From 66-474 sp035572335 (GTDB taxonomy: Bacteria; Pseudomonadota; Gammaproteobacteria; Xanthomonadales; Rhodanobacteraceae), in contig DATNAW010000042.1 in NCBI GenBank assembly GCA_035572335.1, forward strand, positions 1 to 28,535: DNA of 28,535 nucleotides. The letters run 5' to 3'. The notes beneath the pieces are model-generated. The model did not search any database. It was given only the letters and a program-made list of their open reading frames with translations, and was not told where the DNA came from. Both the position numbers and the translations under genes were made by a program. Each line of letters opens with the position of its first letter. Positions within the stretch are counted from its first letter, which is position 1. Below are positions 8,471 to 16,262 of this stretch, in pieces.

Positions 8471-9754
8471 ATGTCCAGCGCCGATATCGTCCCGTCCCGC
8501 GTTCCCGCCGCACGCGCATCGCTGCTCGCGTTCGCGCTGATCGTCGGGCTGTTCTTCCTGTGGGGCGTCGCCAACAACCTCAACGACATCCTGATCAAGC
8601 AATTCAAGAACGCGTTCACACTGAGTGATTTCCAGGCCGGGCTGGTGCAGAGCGCGTTCTATCTCGGCTATTTCCTGCTGGCGATCCCGGCCGGCATGTG
8701 CATGCGCCGCTTCGGCTTCAAGAGCGCGATCCTGGTCGGCCTGCTGCTGTACGCGCTGGGCGCGCTGCTGTTCTGGCCCGCCGCAGCCACGCAGACGTAC
8801 GCGATTTTCCTGTGCGGCCTGTTCGTGATCGCGAGCGGACTGTCATTCCTCGAAACCTCGGCCAACCCGCTGGTCACGGTGCTCGGTCCGCCCACGGGCG
8901 GCGCACGCCGTCTGAACTTCGCGCAGTCGTTCAATCCGCTGGGCTCGATCGCGGGCGTCCTGATCGGGCGCAATTTCATTTTCAATGGCGTCGAGCACAC
9001 GCCACAGCAATTGGCGACGATGACACCGGCCGCGCGCCATGCGTATTTCGTCAGCCAGTCGATGACGGTGCAGACGCCGTATCTGGTGATCGCGTGCGTG
9101 GTGATCGCGTTCGCGCTGATGATCGCGATGGTGCGATTTCCGGCGCACGGCGAAAACATCGCCGACCACGCCAGCGGCGCGCGCCATTTCGGCCACCTGC
9201 TGCGCGATCGGCATTTCCTGTCGGCGGTCGCCGCGCAATTCTTCTACGTGGGCGCGCAGGTCGGCGTATGGAGTTACCTGATCCGCTATTGCCAGGGCAC
9301 GATCCCCGGCACGCCGGAGCGCAACGCCGCCGACTACCTGACGGCATCGCTGGTGCTGTTCACGCTGGGCCGCTTTGCCGGCACCGCGTTGATGAAATTC
9401 GTCGCGCCGCGGACCCTGCTGGCGCTGTTCGCGGTCATCAACGTCGTGTTGTGCGCGATCGGCGTCGGCGTTCCCGGTTTGCCGGGCTTGGTCGCGCTGG
9501 TGATCGCGAGTTTCTTCATGTCGGTGATGTATCCAACGATCTTCGCGCTGGGCGTTGACGGCTTCAGCGACAGCGACCGCAAGCTGGGCGCCTCGCTGCT
9601 GGTGATGGCGATCATCGGCGGCGCGGTGCTGACCGCGCTGATGGGCGCCGTGTCGGATGCGGCGGGGATCGCGCCCGCGATGCTGGTGCCGCTCGGCTGT
9701 TTCGTTGCAGTGCTGCTGTTCGCGATGCAACGCGTCCGTTCACGGGACGCGTGA
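8471..9754 (+). CDS. fucP: L-fucose permease (FucP-type MFS proton symporter)
   Basis: A 427-residue inner-membrane transporter of the FucP/FHS family of the major facilitator superfamily. Twelve hydrophobic segments can be read. The N-terminal FFLWGVANNLNDILIKQFKN stretch is the family signature with the conserved Asn and Asp residues, followed by QAGLVQSAFYLGYFLLAIPA, SGLSFLETSANPLVTVLGPP (conserved Glu in TM4/5) and LNFAQSFNPLGSIAG. The start is taken as the ATG at 8471, which gives a normal short N-terminus; an in-frame ATG at 8405 would add 22 residues rich in Arg. The gene is divergent from the IclR-type regulator and overlaps the possible GTG start of the mutarotase gene, so these two form an operon. 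Glucose/galactose permease GluP belongs to the same family, but the surrounding fucose pathway supports L-fucose as substrate. Confidence 0.92.
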   Translation: MSSADIVPSRVPAARASLLAFALIVGLFFLWGVANNLNDILIKQFKNAFTLSDFQAGLVQSAFYLGYFLLAIPAGMCMRRFGFKSAILVGLLLYALGALLFWPAAATQTYAIFLCGLFVIASGLSFLETSANPLVTVLGPPTGGARRLNFAQSFNPLGSIAGVLIGRNFIFNGVEHTPQQLATMTPAARHAYFVSQSMTVQTPYLVIACVVIAFALMIAMVRFPAHGENIADHASGARHFGHLLRDRHFLSAVAAQFFYVGAQVGVWSYLIRYCQGTIPGTPERNAADYLTASLVLFTLGRFAGTALMKFVAPRTLLALFAVINVVLCAIGVGVPGLPGLVALVIASFFMSVMYPTIFALGVDGFSDSDRKLGASLLVMAIIGGAVLTALMGAVSDAAGIAPAMLVPLGCFVAVLLFAMQRVRSRDA

Positions 9755-9759
9755 CGGCC

Positions 9760-10113
9760 ATGCGCCTTTGCTACGCGCTCGACCTCAAGGACGACCCGGC
9801 CCTGATCGCCGAATACGAAAGCTGGCACCGGCCGGAAAACATCTGGCCGGAGATCGTCGATTCGATCCGCGCGGCCGGCATCCGGAACCTCGAGATCTTC
9901 CGCGCCGGCAATCGGCTGGTGATGGTGATCGATGCGCCGGAGGATTTCTCGCCCGGCGCCAAGGCCGCATCCGACGCCGCAGATCCGCGCGTGCAGGCGT
10001 GGGAGGCGCTGATGTGGCAATTCCAGCAGCCGCTGCCGTTCGCGAAGCCGGACGAAAAATGGGCGCCGATGGCGCGGATGTTTTCGCTGAAGGCCGTGCC
10101 TCGGCACTCCTGA
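9760..10113 (+). CDS. RhaM-family mutarotase, probable L-fucose mutarotase
   Basis: A 117-residue protein of the L-rhamnose mutarotase fold (COG3254, dimeric ferredoxin-like). The start MRLCYALDLKDDPALIAEYE, the HRP at about residues 23-25, IRNLEIFRAGNRLVMVIDA, and the C-terminal LPFAKPDEKWAPMARMFSL all match the family, including the conserved Tyr, His and Trp residues. These enzymes interconvert alpha and beta anomers of 6-deoxy sugars, presenting the correct anomer to the next enzyme. Position directly after the fucose permease suggests L-fucose rather than L-rhamnose. It is not of the unrelated RbsD/FucU fold used in E. coli. A GTG at 9751 overlapping the permease stop codon is in frame and could be the start instead; the ATG at 9760 fits the family alignment better. 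Confidence 0.88.
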   Translation: MRLCYALDLKDDPALIAEYESWHRPENIWPEIVDSIRAAGIRNLEIFRAGNRLVMVIDAPEDFSPGAKAASDAADPRVQAWEALMWQFQQPLPFAKPDEKWAPMARMFSLKAVPRHS

Positions 10114-10127
10114 ACCTCACTTACCTT

Positions 10128-10325
10128 TCGTCATTCCCGGCCGCCCGCGCTGTTTGCGGGCGGTACCGGGAATCCATTCTGATCTTCAATGAACAGCGGA
10201 AAATGGATTGACTCGCGCCATCCTTGGCGCTCGCCTCCGGGCCGCCTGCGGCGTTCGCGTTGGCAGTCCCGCAAACGCAGTCGGGTTGCCGCGCCATGAA
10301 GCCGGCGCGTCCCACGGAATGACGA
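10128..10325. repeat. Palindrome-rich MITE/REP-like element with inverted ends
   Basis: The element is bounded by a perfect 10-base inverted repeat, TCGTCATTCC (10128-10137) and GGAATGACGA (10316-10325). Inside, ATTCCCGG CCGCCCGC (10133-10148) pairs with GCGGGCGG (10156-10163) and CCGGGAAT (10166-10173) in a long hairpin. AATCCATT (10171-10178) pairs with AATGGATT (10202-10209), and GCGCCA-TCCT-TGGCGC (10215-10230) forms another hairpin. The CGTCATTCC...GGAATGACG ends resemble a dispersed repeat common in gammaproteobacterial genomes. It fills the gap between the convergent mutarotase and fuconate dehydratase genes, codes for nothing convincing, and may also end transcription from both sides. 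Confidence 0.65.
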
Positions 10326-10346
10326 CAAACATTCAACACGGTGCCT

Positions 10347-11693
10347 TCAGGAACGCCAAGCCGGCCCATCCGGCCACGCAAATTCCCGCAAAGACGCTTC
10401 GTGCATCCCGGTCGAGAATCCCGGCGCGGTGGGCGCGAGATAGCGTCCGTCGCGAATCCGCACGGGATCGATGAAATGCTCGTGCAGATGATCGACGTAT
10501 TCGATCGCGCGATCTTCCATCGACCCGCTGACCGCGACGAAATCCGCCATCGCGAGGTGCTGCACCATTTCGCACAGGCCGACGCCGCCCGCGTGCGGAA
10601 ATACGCGCACACCGAATTTGGCGGCCAGCAGCAGGATCGCGAGGTTCTCGTTGACGCCGCCCACGCGCGCGGCATCGATGTGCAGCACATCGACGGCACT
10701 TGCCTGCAGCAGTTGCTTGAACATCACGCGGTTGTGCGTGTGCTCGCCGGTCGAGACCGGCACCGGCACGACGGCGGCCCGGATCGCGGCGTGGCCGAGC
10801 ACGTCGTCGGGACTGGTCGGTTCCTCGACCCAGGCGGGACGGAACGGCGCGAGTTCGCGGATCCACTCGATTGCGGGCGCGACATCCCATCGCTGGTTGG
10901 CATCGATCGCGATCGCGACGTCTTCGCCGACCGCCGCGCGCGCAATCGCGAGACGCCGGATGTCGTCATCGAGACGTTCGCCGACCTTCAGCTTGATGGT
11001 GCGGAAGCCGTCCGCGACCGCCTGCCGCGCCAGCGCTTCCAGCTTGTCGTCGGCATAGCCGAGCCAGCCTGGCGAGGTGGTGTAGGCGGGATAGCCGCGT
11101 TTCAGCAAGGCGGCAACGCGTGCGTCGCGATGCGGCTGGGTGCGACGCACGATCGCGAGCGCTTCCTCGGGCGTCAGTGCGTCGGTGAGATAGCGGAAGT
11201 CGATCGCCGCGACGATCTGCTCGGGCGCCATCTCCGCGATGAACCGCCACAACGGCAAGCCGGCGCGCCGCGCGGCCATGTCCCACGCGGCGTTCACGAC
11301 GCCGCCGATCGCCATGTGCATCACGCCCTTTTCCGGACCCAGCCAGCGCAAGTGCGAATCGCTGGTCAGGCTGCGCGCGAAACCGCCGAGATCGTCCAGC
11401 ATCACATCGACGCCGCGCCCGACCACCAGGGGCGCCAGGGTGCGCACGGCCGCGGCCTGCACTTCGTTGCCGCGTCCGATCGTGAACACGAGCGCGTGTC
11501 CGGCGAGTCCCGCGTCATCCGTGCGGAGCGTGAGGTAGACGGCCGAGTAATCCGGATCGTGGTTCATCGCGTCCGAACCGATCCTGCCGCGCGACGTCGG
11601 GAACCGGACGTCATGTACTTCCAGCGCGACGATCCGCGCTCCGCGGGCGATCCGGGCGACCGAAGCCGCATCGCGTGCGCCCGCGGTCGTCAT
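10347..11693 (-). CDS. L-fuconate dehydratase (enolase superfamily)
   Basis: A 448-residue enzyme of the mandelate racemase/enolase superfamily that dehydrates L-fuconate to 2-keto-3-deoxy-L-fuconate. The Lys-x-Lys catalytic motif is in FRTIKLKVGERLDDDIRRLA (K234, K236). The Mg ligands are readable as D264 (AIDANQRWD), E290 (WVEEPTSPDD) and E317 (STGEHTHNRVMFKQLL), and the general acid is H367 in FPHAGGVGLCEMVQHL. The N-terminal part (GSDAMNHDPDYSAVYLTL) matches the fuconate dehydratase subgroup characterised in Xanthomonas campestris. The ATG at 11693 overlaps the stop of the upstream hydrolase gene by four bases (ATGA), so the two are translationally coupled. It is the last gene of the four-gene catabolic operon. 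Length and residues give no sign of damage. Confidence 0.95.
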   Translation of the reverse strand: MTTAGARDAASVARIARGARIVALEVHDVRFPTSRGRIGSDAMNHDPDYSAVYLTLRTDDAGLAGHALVFTIGRGNEVQAAAVRTLAPLVVGRGVDVMLDDLGGFARSLTSDSHLRWLGPEKGVMHMAIGGVVNAAWDMAARRAGLPLWRFIAEMAPEQIVAAIDFRYLTDALTPEEALAIVRRTQPHRDARVAALLKRGYPAYTTSPGWLGYADDKLEALARQAVADGFRTIKLKVGERLDDDIRRLAIARAAVGEDVAIAIDANQRWDVAPAIEWIRELAPFRPAWVEEPTSPDDVLGHAAIRAAVVPVPVSTGEHTHNRVMFKQLLQASAVDVLHIDAARVGGVNENLAILLLAAKFGVRVFPHAGGVGLCEMVQHLAMADFVAVSGSMEDRAIEYVDHLHEHFIDPVRIRDGRYLAPTAPGFSTGMHEASLREFAWPDGPAWRS

Positions 11694-12535
11694 GGCGCCG
11701 CCGCCACGCGCTGGCGTTGCGTGCCCAATCCGGCGATGCCGAGTTCCATCACGTCGCCCGGCTTCAGGTAGACCGGCGGCTTCTGGCCCAACCCCACGCC
11801 CGGCGGCGTACCGGTCGAGATCACGTCGCCGGGTTCGAGCGTCATGTAGCGGCTGATGTGGCTGACCAGCATTGCGACATCGAAGATCATGGTGCGCGTG
11901 TTGCCGTCCTGGTAACGGCGATCGTTCACACTCAACCACATCGCGAGATTCTGCGGATCGGGAATCTCGTCACGCGTCACCAGCCACGGCCCGAGCGGCG
12001 CGAAGGTGTCGCAACTCTTGCCCTTCACCCACTGGCCGCCGTGGTCGAACTGGAATGCGCGTTCGGATACGTCGTTGACGATCAGATAGCCCGCGACATG
12101 ATCGAGAGCGTCCTCGCGCGGCACGTTGCGCGCCGTGTCGCCGATCACCACGCCGAGCTCGACTTCCCAGTCGGTTTTCTCCGAGCCCGGCGGAATCACC
12201 ACGTTGTCGAACGCGCCCACGACCGCGCTGGTCGCCTTCATGAAGATCACCGGCTGCTGCGGCACCGGCTGGCCCGATTCCGCCGCGTGGTCGGCGTAGT
12301 TCAGGCCGACGCAGATGATCTTGCCGATGCGGCCAACGGGCGCGCCGAGGCGCGGTGTGCCATCAACTTTCAATAGCGCGTCAGGGTCGAGCGTGCGCAA
12401 GTGATCGAGACTTTCGTTCGTCAACGCATTACCGGCGATGTCGTCCACGACCTGCGACAAATCGCGCAGCACGCCCTGTGCATCCAGCATGCCCGGCTTT
12501 TCGCGACCCGCGTCTCCGTAACGCACGAGTTTCAT
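11690..12535 (-). CDS. FAH-family 2,4-diketo-3-deoxy-L-fuconate hydrolase
   Basis: A 281-residue member of the fumarylacetoacetate hydrolase family. Conserved segments are KIICVGLNYADHAAESG (about 72-88), WEVELGVVIG with metal ligands E124 and E126, VNDVSERAFQ with D155, the KGKSCDTFAPLGPWLV stretch and ISTGTPPGVGLGQKPPVYLK. In the oxidative L-fucose route this enzyme cleaves 2,4-diketo-3-deoxy-L-fuconate to pyruvate and L-lactate. Family members also act on other acylpyruvates or as 5-carboxymethyl-2-hydroxymuconate isomerases, so the substrate is inferred from the operon. The gene lies 10 bases after the SDR gene, with AGGGGC upstream of the ATG, and overlaps the dehydratase gene by four bases. 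Confidence 0.92.
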   Translation of the reverse strand: MKLVRYGDAGREKPGMLDAQGVLRDLSQVVDDIAGNALTNESLDHLRTLDPDALLKVDGTPRLGAPVGRIGKIICVGLNYADHAAESGQPVPQQPVIFMKATSAVVGAFDNVVIPPGSEKTDWEVELGVVIGDTARNVPREDALDHVAGYLIVNDVSERAFQFDHGGQWVKGKSCDTFAPLGPWLVTRDEIPDPQNLAMWLSVNDRRYQDGNTRTMIFDVAMLVSHISRYMTLEPGDVISTGTPPGVGLGQKPPVYLKPGDVMELGIAGLGTQRQRVAAAP

Positions 12536-12545
12536 TGCAGCGCCC

Positions 12546-13292
12546 CTAGTCCGTCCAGCCGCCGTCGATCACGTGGATCGCGCCGGTGGTGAACGACGCA
12601 TCGTCGGAAGCGAGGTACACCGCCAGCGCGGCGATCTCTTCCGGCGTCCCCAGACGGCCCATCGGTTGGCGAGCGATGAAGCTTTTCCAGACCGCATCGG
12701 AATCGCCGCCCAGCGCAGCCACGCGTTGCTCCAGCGACGGCGACTTCACGGTGCCGGGACAGATCGCGTTGCAACGCACGCCGCGCGCGACGTAGTCGGC
12801 GGCGATCGCCTTGGTGAGCCCGATGACGGCGGCCTTGGTCGCGCCATAGGCGAAGCGGTTGGGCACGCCCTTCACGCTGGAGGCGGCCGAAGCCATGTTG
12901 ACGATGCTGCCCTTCCCGCGCGCCAGCATGCCGGGCAGCACCGCCTTGCAAAGATGGAACATCGAATCGACGTTGATGGCGAACGAGCGCCGCCACGCGT
13001 CGTCGTCGGTATCGAGGATGGTGCCGGCGTGCACCCAGCCGGCGCAGTTGAACAGCACGTCGATCACGGAATGCGCATCGGCCAGCGCGCCGATTTGCGT
13101 GGCGTCGGTGACGTCGAGCGCCGCTGTCCGGATCGCGTCATTTTCCGCAGCCAGCGATTGCAGCGCCGCCGCGTCGACGTCGGTCGCCAATACCTGCGCG
13201 CCTTCGCGCGCGAACGCCAGCGCGGTGGCGCGGCCGATGCCCGCGCCGGCCGCGGTCAACAGGCAATGCTTGCCTGCGAGCCGCGCGCTCAT
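12546..13292 (-). CDS. SDR 2-keto-3-deoxy-L-fuconate dehydrogenase
   Basis: A 248-residue classical short-chain dehydrogenase. It has the nucleotide-binding TAAGAGIGRATA motif (residues 13-24), a D39 in LATDVD that favours NAD over NADP, FNCAGWVHAG (NAG-like motif), the N107 position in FAINVDS, and the catalytic S-Y-K set with Y149 and K153 in FAYGATKAAV. RQPMGRLGTPEEIAALAVYL near the C-terminus is typical of the 2-keto-3-deoxy-L-fuconate and 3-hydroxybutyrate dehydrogenase (BDH2-like) group. The inferred reaction is oxidation of 2-keto-3-deoxy-L-fuconate to the 2,4-diketo acid cleaved by the next gene product. An L-fucose dehydrogenase role is possible, but the aldo/keto reductase gene overlapping it upstream by four bases (ATGA) is a better candidate for that step. 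Confidence 0.9.
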   Translation of the reverse strand: MSARLAGKHCLLTAAGAGIGRATALAFAREGAQVLATDVDAAALQSLAAENDAIRTAALDVTDATQIGALADAHSVIDVLFNCAGWVHAGTILDTDDDAWRRSFAINVDSMFHLCKAVLPGMLARGKGSIVNMASAASSVKGVPNRFAYGATKAAVIGLTKAIAADYVARGVRCNAICPGTVKSPSLEQRVAALGGDSDAVWKSFIARQPMGRLGTPEEIAALAVYLASDDASFTTGAIHVIDGGWTD

Positions 13293-14356
13293 GCTAGCGC
13301 ACCGGGCACCGGCGCGACGGCGTCGATGATCCCGGCCCCGCGCAACCGCGGCCAGATGCGCGTGGGCAGCCGCTGGCTGCTGCGCGCAATCGCGCTCTCA
13401 ACTTCCATCACGTTGCGCATGCCCGCGACCACCGCGCACACGGCGGGGTGCGCTGCGGGAAACTGCAGCGCCGCCGCGCCCACGTCCACGCCCTCTTCCG
13501 CGCAGATCGCGTAGATGCGGCGCGCGCGTTCCAGCGTGCGCGGACCGGCCGGCGCATAGTTGTAGGTCGAACCCGGACCGTGCGGGTCGCCGAGCAACCC
13601 GGAGTTGTACGGACCCGCGACGACGATCTTCACGCCGTGGCGCTGCGCTTCGTCAAGCAGCGGCAGCGCCGAAACCTGTTCGAACAATGTGTAGCGTCCC
13701 GCCAGCATGATGCAGTCGAGGTCGAAGCGCGGCATCAACTCCATGCAGACTTCGATTTCATTGACGCCGATGCCGATCGCATCGACCGCGCCCTGCGCGC
13801 GGAGACTCGCCATTGCAGGCAGCGCTTCGTCCAGCGCCTGGCGCAGCATGCGCGGATGATTGTCTCCATGCGTCAAGCGACCGACGTCGTGCAGGAACAG
13901 GATGTCCACGCGATCGCGTTGCAACCGTTCGAGGCTGCTTTCGAACGAACGCACCACGCCGTCGCGGCTGTAATCGAACACCGCGCGGCTGCCGTGCACC
14001 GCGAAGCCGTCGGTGATGGTTTCGCTGCACGCGGGATCGGATTCGATGCGACGCCCGACCTTGGTCGAAACCAGGCTGCCGGCGCTGCGCAATTCCGCGA
14101 GCATTCGGCCCAGCCGGCGCTCGGCAAGACCGTGTCCATAGAACGGTGCCGTATCGAAGTAGCGCACGCCAAGCCGCAGCGCGCGCTCCAGCGCATCCCG
14201 CGCTTCGTCCTCGCCCACTTCCGCATACAGGTTGCCGATGGGCGCGGTGCCGAAGCCCAGCCCCGAGACACGCACGCGCCGGCCGGCGTCAGCACGCAGG
14301 CTGGCGCCGGCCGCATCGTCGATGCGCGGCGCACACACGGCGGCGTCAACGGGCAC
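13289..14356 (-). CDS. Aldo/keto reductase, probable L-fucose dehydrogenase
   Basis: A 355-residue AKR-fold NAD(P)-dependent enzyme and first gene of the catabolic operon. The catalytic tetrad is readable as D68 and Y73 (YFDTAPFYGHGLAERRLG), K99 (LVSTKVGRR) and H156 (ILFLHDVGRL). The VSGLGFGTAPIGNLY and FPAAHPAVCAVVAGMRN segments match the D-threo-aldose/L-fucose 1-dehydrogenase and pyridoxal 4-dehydrogenase group. The likely reaction is oxidation of L-fucose to L-fuconolactone, the substrate of the lactonase encoded at 568-1395. The start is a GTG at 14356 with GAGGA upstream. It leaves about 30 residues before the conserved first strand, somewhat longer than usual, so a later start is possible. 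The 3' end overlaps the SDR gene by four bases. Confidence 0.88.
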   Translation of the reverse strand: MPVDAAVCAPRIDDAAGASLRADAGRRVRVSGLGFGTAPIGNLYAEVGEDEARDALERALRLGVRYFDTAPFYGHGLAERRLGRMLAELRSAGSLVSTKVGRRIESDPACSETITDGFAVHGSRAVFDYSRDGVVRSFESSLERLQRDRVDILFLHDVGRLTHGDNHPRMLRQALDEALPAMASLRAQGAVDAIGIGVNEIEVCMELMPRFDLDCIMLAGRYTLFEQVSALPLLDEAQRHGVKIVVAGPYNSGLLGDPHGPGSTYNYAPAGPRTLERARRIYAICAEEGVDVGAAALQFPAAHPAVCAVVAGMRNVMEVESAIARSSQRLPTRIWPRLRGAGIIDAVAPVPGALA

Positions 14357-14408
14357 CGCGGCGATCCTCGGCTGGATCAGGGGTCACGGATCGGCGTTTC
14401 ATGGGTGG

Positions 14409-14414
14409 ATTATA
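14409..14414 (-). promoter_or_regulatory. -10 box of the fucose catabolic operon
   Basis: The minus strand reads TATAAT, a perfect -10 hexamer, about 53 bases before the GTG of the aldo/keto reductase gene. No good -35 box lies 16-18 bases upstream, which suggests dependence on an activator. The box sits in an imperfect dyad TGGATTATAACTCCA (14406-14420) that could be an operator. Confidence 0.5.
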
Positions 14415-14496
14415 ACTCCATATACGCAACCGGCGTGTGCCGCACGTCATGCGACGTGTCATGATTCGCGCGACCACCGGCACCTGAGGACTCCGC

Positions 14497-15525
14497 ATGA
14501 ACCAGCGTCGCCATTTCCTGAAGGCCGCCGCGCTCGGCACCGCCGCTGCGGCACTGTCACCGATGGCCGATGCGGGCGGCGGCACCGCGAAGCCAGCCGC
14601 CAGGGCGGGCACGGTTCGCGTGGTGTCGACCTGGGATTTCGGCATCGCGGCGAACCACGTGGCGTGGGCGATTCTTTCCAAAGGCGGCCATTCGCTCGAT
14701 GCGGTGGAAGCCGGCGCACGCGTACCCGAGGCCGACATCCGCAACCATAGCGTCGGACTCGGCGGGTATCCCGATCGCGACGGCCACGTCACGCTTGACG
14801 CCAGCATCATGGATGCCGAGGCCAACTGCGGCGGCGTGGCCTGCCTCGAGGACATCGAACATCCGATCTCAGTCGCGCGCCGGGTGATGGAAAAGACGCC
14901 GCACGTGCTGCTGGTCGGCGAGGGCGCGCTGCAGTTCGCCTTGAGCCAGGGCTTCAAGAAACAAGACCTGCTGACGCCGGCCGCCGACAGGGCGTGGCAC
15001 GAATGGCTGAAGACGTCGCACTACAAGCCGGAGATCAACAGCGAAGTGCGCGACTACGGCGCGGGCGTGCCCATCGACAAGAACAACCACGACACCATCG
15101 GCATCCTCGCGCTGGACGCGCACGGCAAACTGGCCGGCGCCTGCACCACCAGCGGTGCGGCGTGGAAGATGCGCGGCCGCGTGGGCGATTCGCCGATCAT
15201 CGGCGCGGGCCTGTACGTGGATGGCGAAGTGGGCGCGGCGACGTCCACCGGCATGGGCGAGGAAGTGATCCGCAATGCCGGCTCGTTCCTCGTCGTGGAA
15301 TTCATGCGCCAGGGCCGCACGCCCACCGAGGCCTGCAAGGAAGCGGTGCTGCGCGTGCTGCACAAGCATCCGTCGACCGCACGCAAGACGCAGGTTGCGT
15401 TCCTGGCGATGAACAAGGACGGCGAAGTCGGCGGCTACGCGATCCAGCACGGCTTCTCGTACGCGGTGTGCGATGCAAAAGACCAGAGCGCGCTGGTTCC
15501 GTCCGCCAGCGTGTTCAACACGTGA
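14497..15525 (+). CDS. N4-(beta-N-acetylglucosaminyl)-L-asparaginase (glycosylasparaginase), Tat-exported
   Basis: A 342-residue N-terminal nucleophile hydrolase. It begins with a twin-arginine signal (NQRRHFLKAAALGTAAAALS) and is therefore expected in the periplasm. The STWDFGIAANHVAW and SLDAVEAGARVPEAD stretches match aspartylglucosaminidases. The autocleavage site is NNHDTIGILALD, where T200 becomes the N-terminal nucleophile of the beta chain, and the beta chain carries GRVGDSPIIGAGLYVDGEVG and the GATSTGMGEE-like loop (AATSTGMGEEV). Known enzymes hydrolyse the GlcNAc-Asn bond left after N-glycan and peptide removal, giving aspartate and 1-amino-GlcNAc, which decays to GlcNAc and ammonia. 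A good ribosome-binding site (TGAGGA) precedes the ATG. The gene is divergent from the fucose operon and overlaps cutC by four bases (GTGA). A plain isoaspartyl peptidase is less likely given the HDTIG motif. Confidence 0.93.
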   Translation: MNQRRHFLKAAALGTAAAALSPMADAGGGTAKPAARAGTVRVVSTWDFGIAANHVAWAILSKGGHSLDAVEAGARVPEADIRNHSVGLGGYPDRDGHVTLDASIMDAEANCGGVACLEDIEHPISVARRVMEKTPHVLLVGEGALQFALSQGFKKQDLLTPAADRAWHEWLKTSHYKPEINSEVRDYGAGVPIDKNNHDTIGILALDAHGKLAGACTTSGAAWKMRGRVGDSPIIGAGLYVDGEVGAATSTGMGEEVIRNAGSFLVVEFMRQGRTPTEACKEAVLRVLHKHPSTARKTQVAFLAMNKDGEVGGYAIQHGFSYAVCDAKDQSALVPSASVFNT

Positions 15526-16262
15526 GCGATCCGATCCTGGAAATCGCGGCCAACTCCGTCGCCTCGGCACTCGCGGCCGAAGTGGGCGGCGCGGCGCGCG
15601 CCGAGCTGTGTTCGGCACTGGATATCGGCGGACTGACGCCGTCGCACGCCGCCATCGCACTGGCGGTCGAACGCTTGCGCATTCCCGTGCACGTGCTGAT
15701 CCGCCCGCGCGCCGGCGATTTCGTATTCGACGACACCGAATGCGAAGTGATGCGACGCGATATCGAAGTCTGCAAATCATTGGGATGCGCCGGCGTGGTG
15801 ATCGGCGTACTGACGGCCGACGGCGACGTGGACGTGACGCGCTGCCGCGGTTTGATGGACGTCGCGCGCGGGATGTCGGTGACCTTTCATCGCGCGTTCG
15901 ATTTCGCGCGTGATCCCGAACGTGCGCTCGAAGCGATCGTCTCGCTCGGTTGCGACCGCCTGCTGACCTCGGGCCAGGCGGCCGACGCGCTGGCCGGCGC
16001 ACCGCTGATCCGCACATTGATCGAACGGACGCGCGGACGCATCACGATCATGCCCGGCGGCGGCATCGACGCGCACAACATCGCGGCGATCGCACAAACC
16101 ACAGGCGCGCGCGAATTCCACGCATCCGCGAAGGTGCGTATCGCCGACCGCATGCGCCACGCGGGCCTCGGCGGCATGGGCGGCGGCGACTGGCAAACCG
16201 ATGCGGGCGAAGTGCGCGCCCGTGTAAAAGCCTTGCGCGGGCGCGCATCGGGATCACCGTGA
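15522..16262 (+). CDS. cutC: CutC-family TIM-barrel protein
   Basis: A 246-residue protein of the CutC family (PF03932). It starts at a GTG overlapping the asparaginase stop codon. Typical segments are LEIAANSVASALAAEVGGAA, RAELCSALDIGGLTPSH, VHVLIRPRAGDFVFDDTE, GVVIGVLTADGDVDVTRC, VTFHRAFDFARDPERALE, CDRLLTSGQAADALAGAPLI, IMPGGGIDAHNIA and EFHASAKVRI. In E. coli it was named for copper tolerance, but a direct copper role is doubtful and the conserved barrel-mouth residues look enzymatic. Coupling to glycosylasparaginase and to an arginine-deiminase-like hydrolase suggests a task in using the released amino-sugar or amino-acid product. That role is inference only; no copper-related gene is nearby. 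Confidence 0.9.
   Translation: MSDPILEIAANSVASALAAEVGGAARAELCSALDIGGLTPSHAAIALAVERLRIPVHVLIRPRAGDFVFDDTECEVMRRDIEVCKSLGCAGVVIGVLTADGDVDVTRCRGLMDVARGMSVTFHRAFDFARDPERALEAIVSLGCDRLLTSGQAADALAGAPLIRTLIERTRGRITIMPGGGIDAHNIAAIAQTTGAREFHASAKVRIADRMRHAGLGGMGGGDWQTDAGEVRARVKALRGRASGSP

Noticed and set aside
10208..10474. Short plus-strand frame across the repeat element
   Set aside because: Overlaps inverted repeats and the antisense of the dehydratase 3' end; no protein features.
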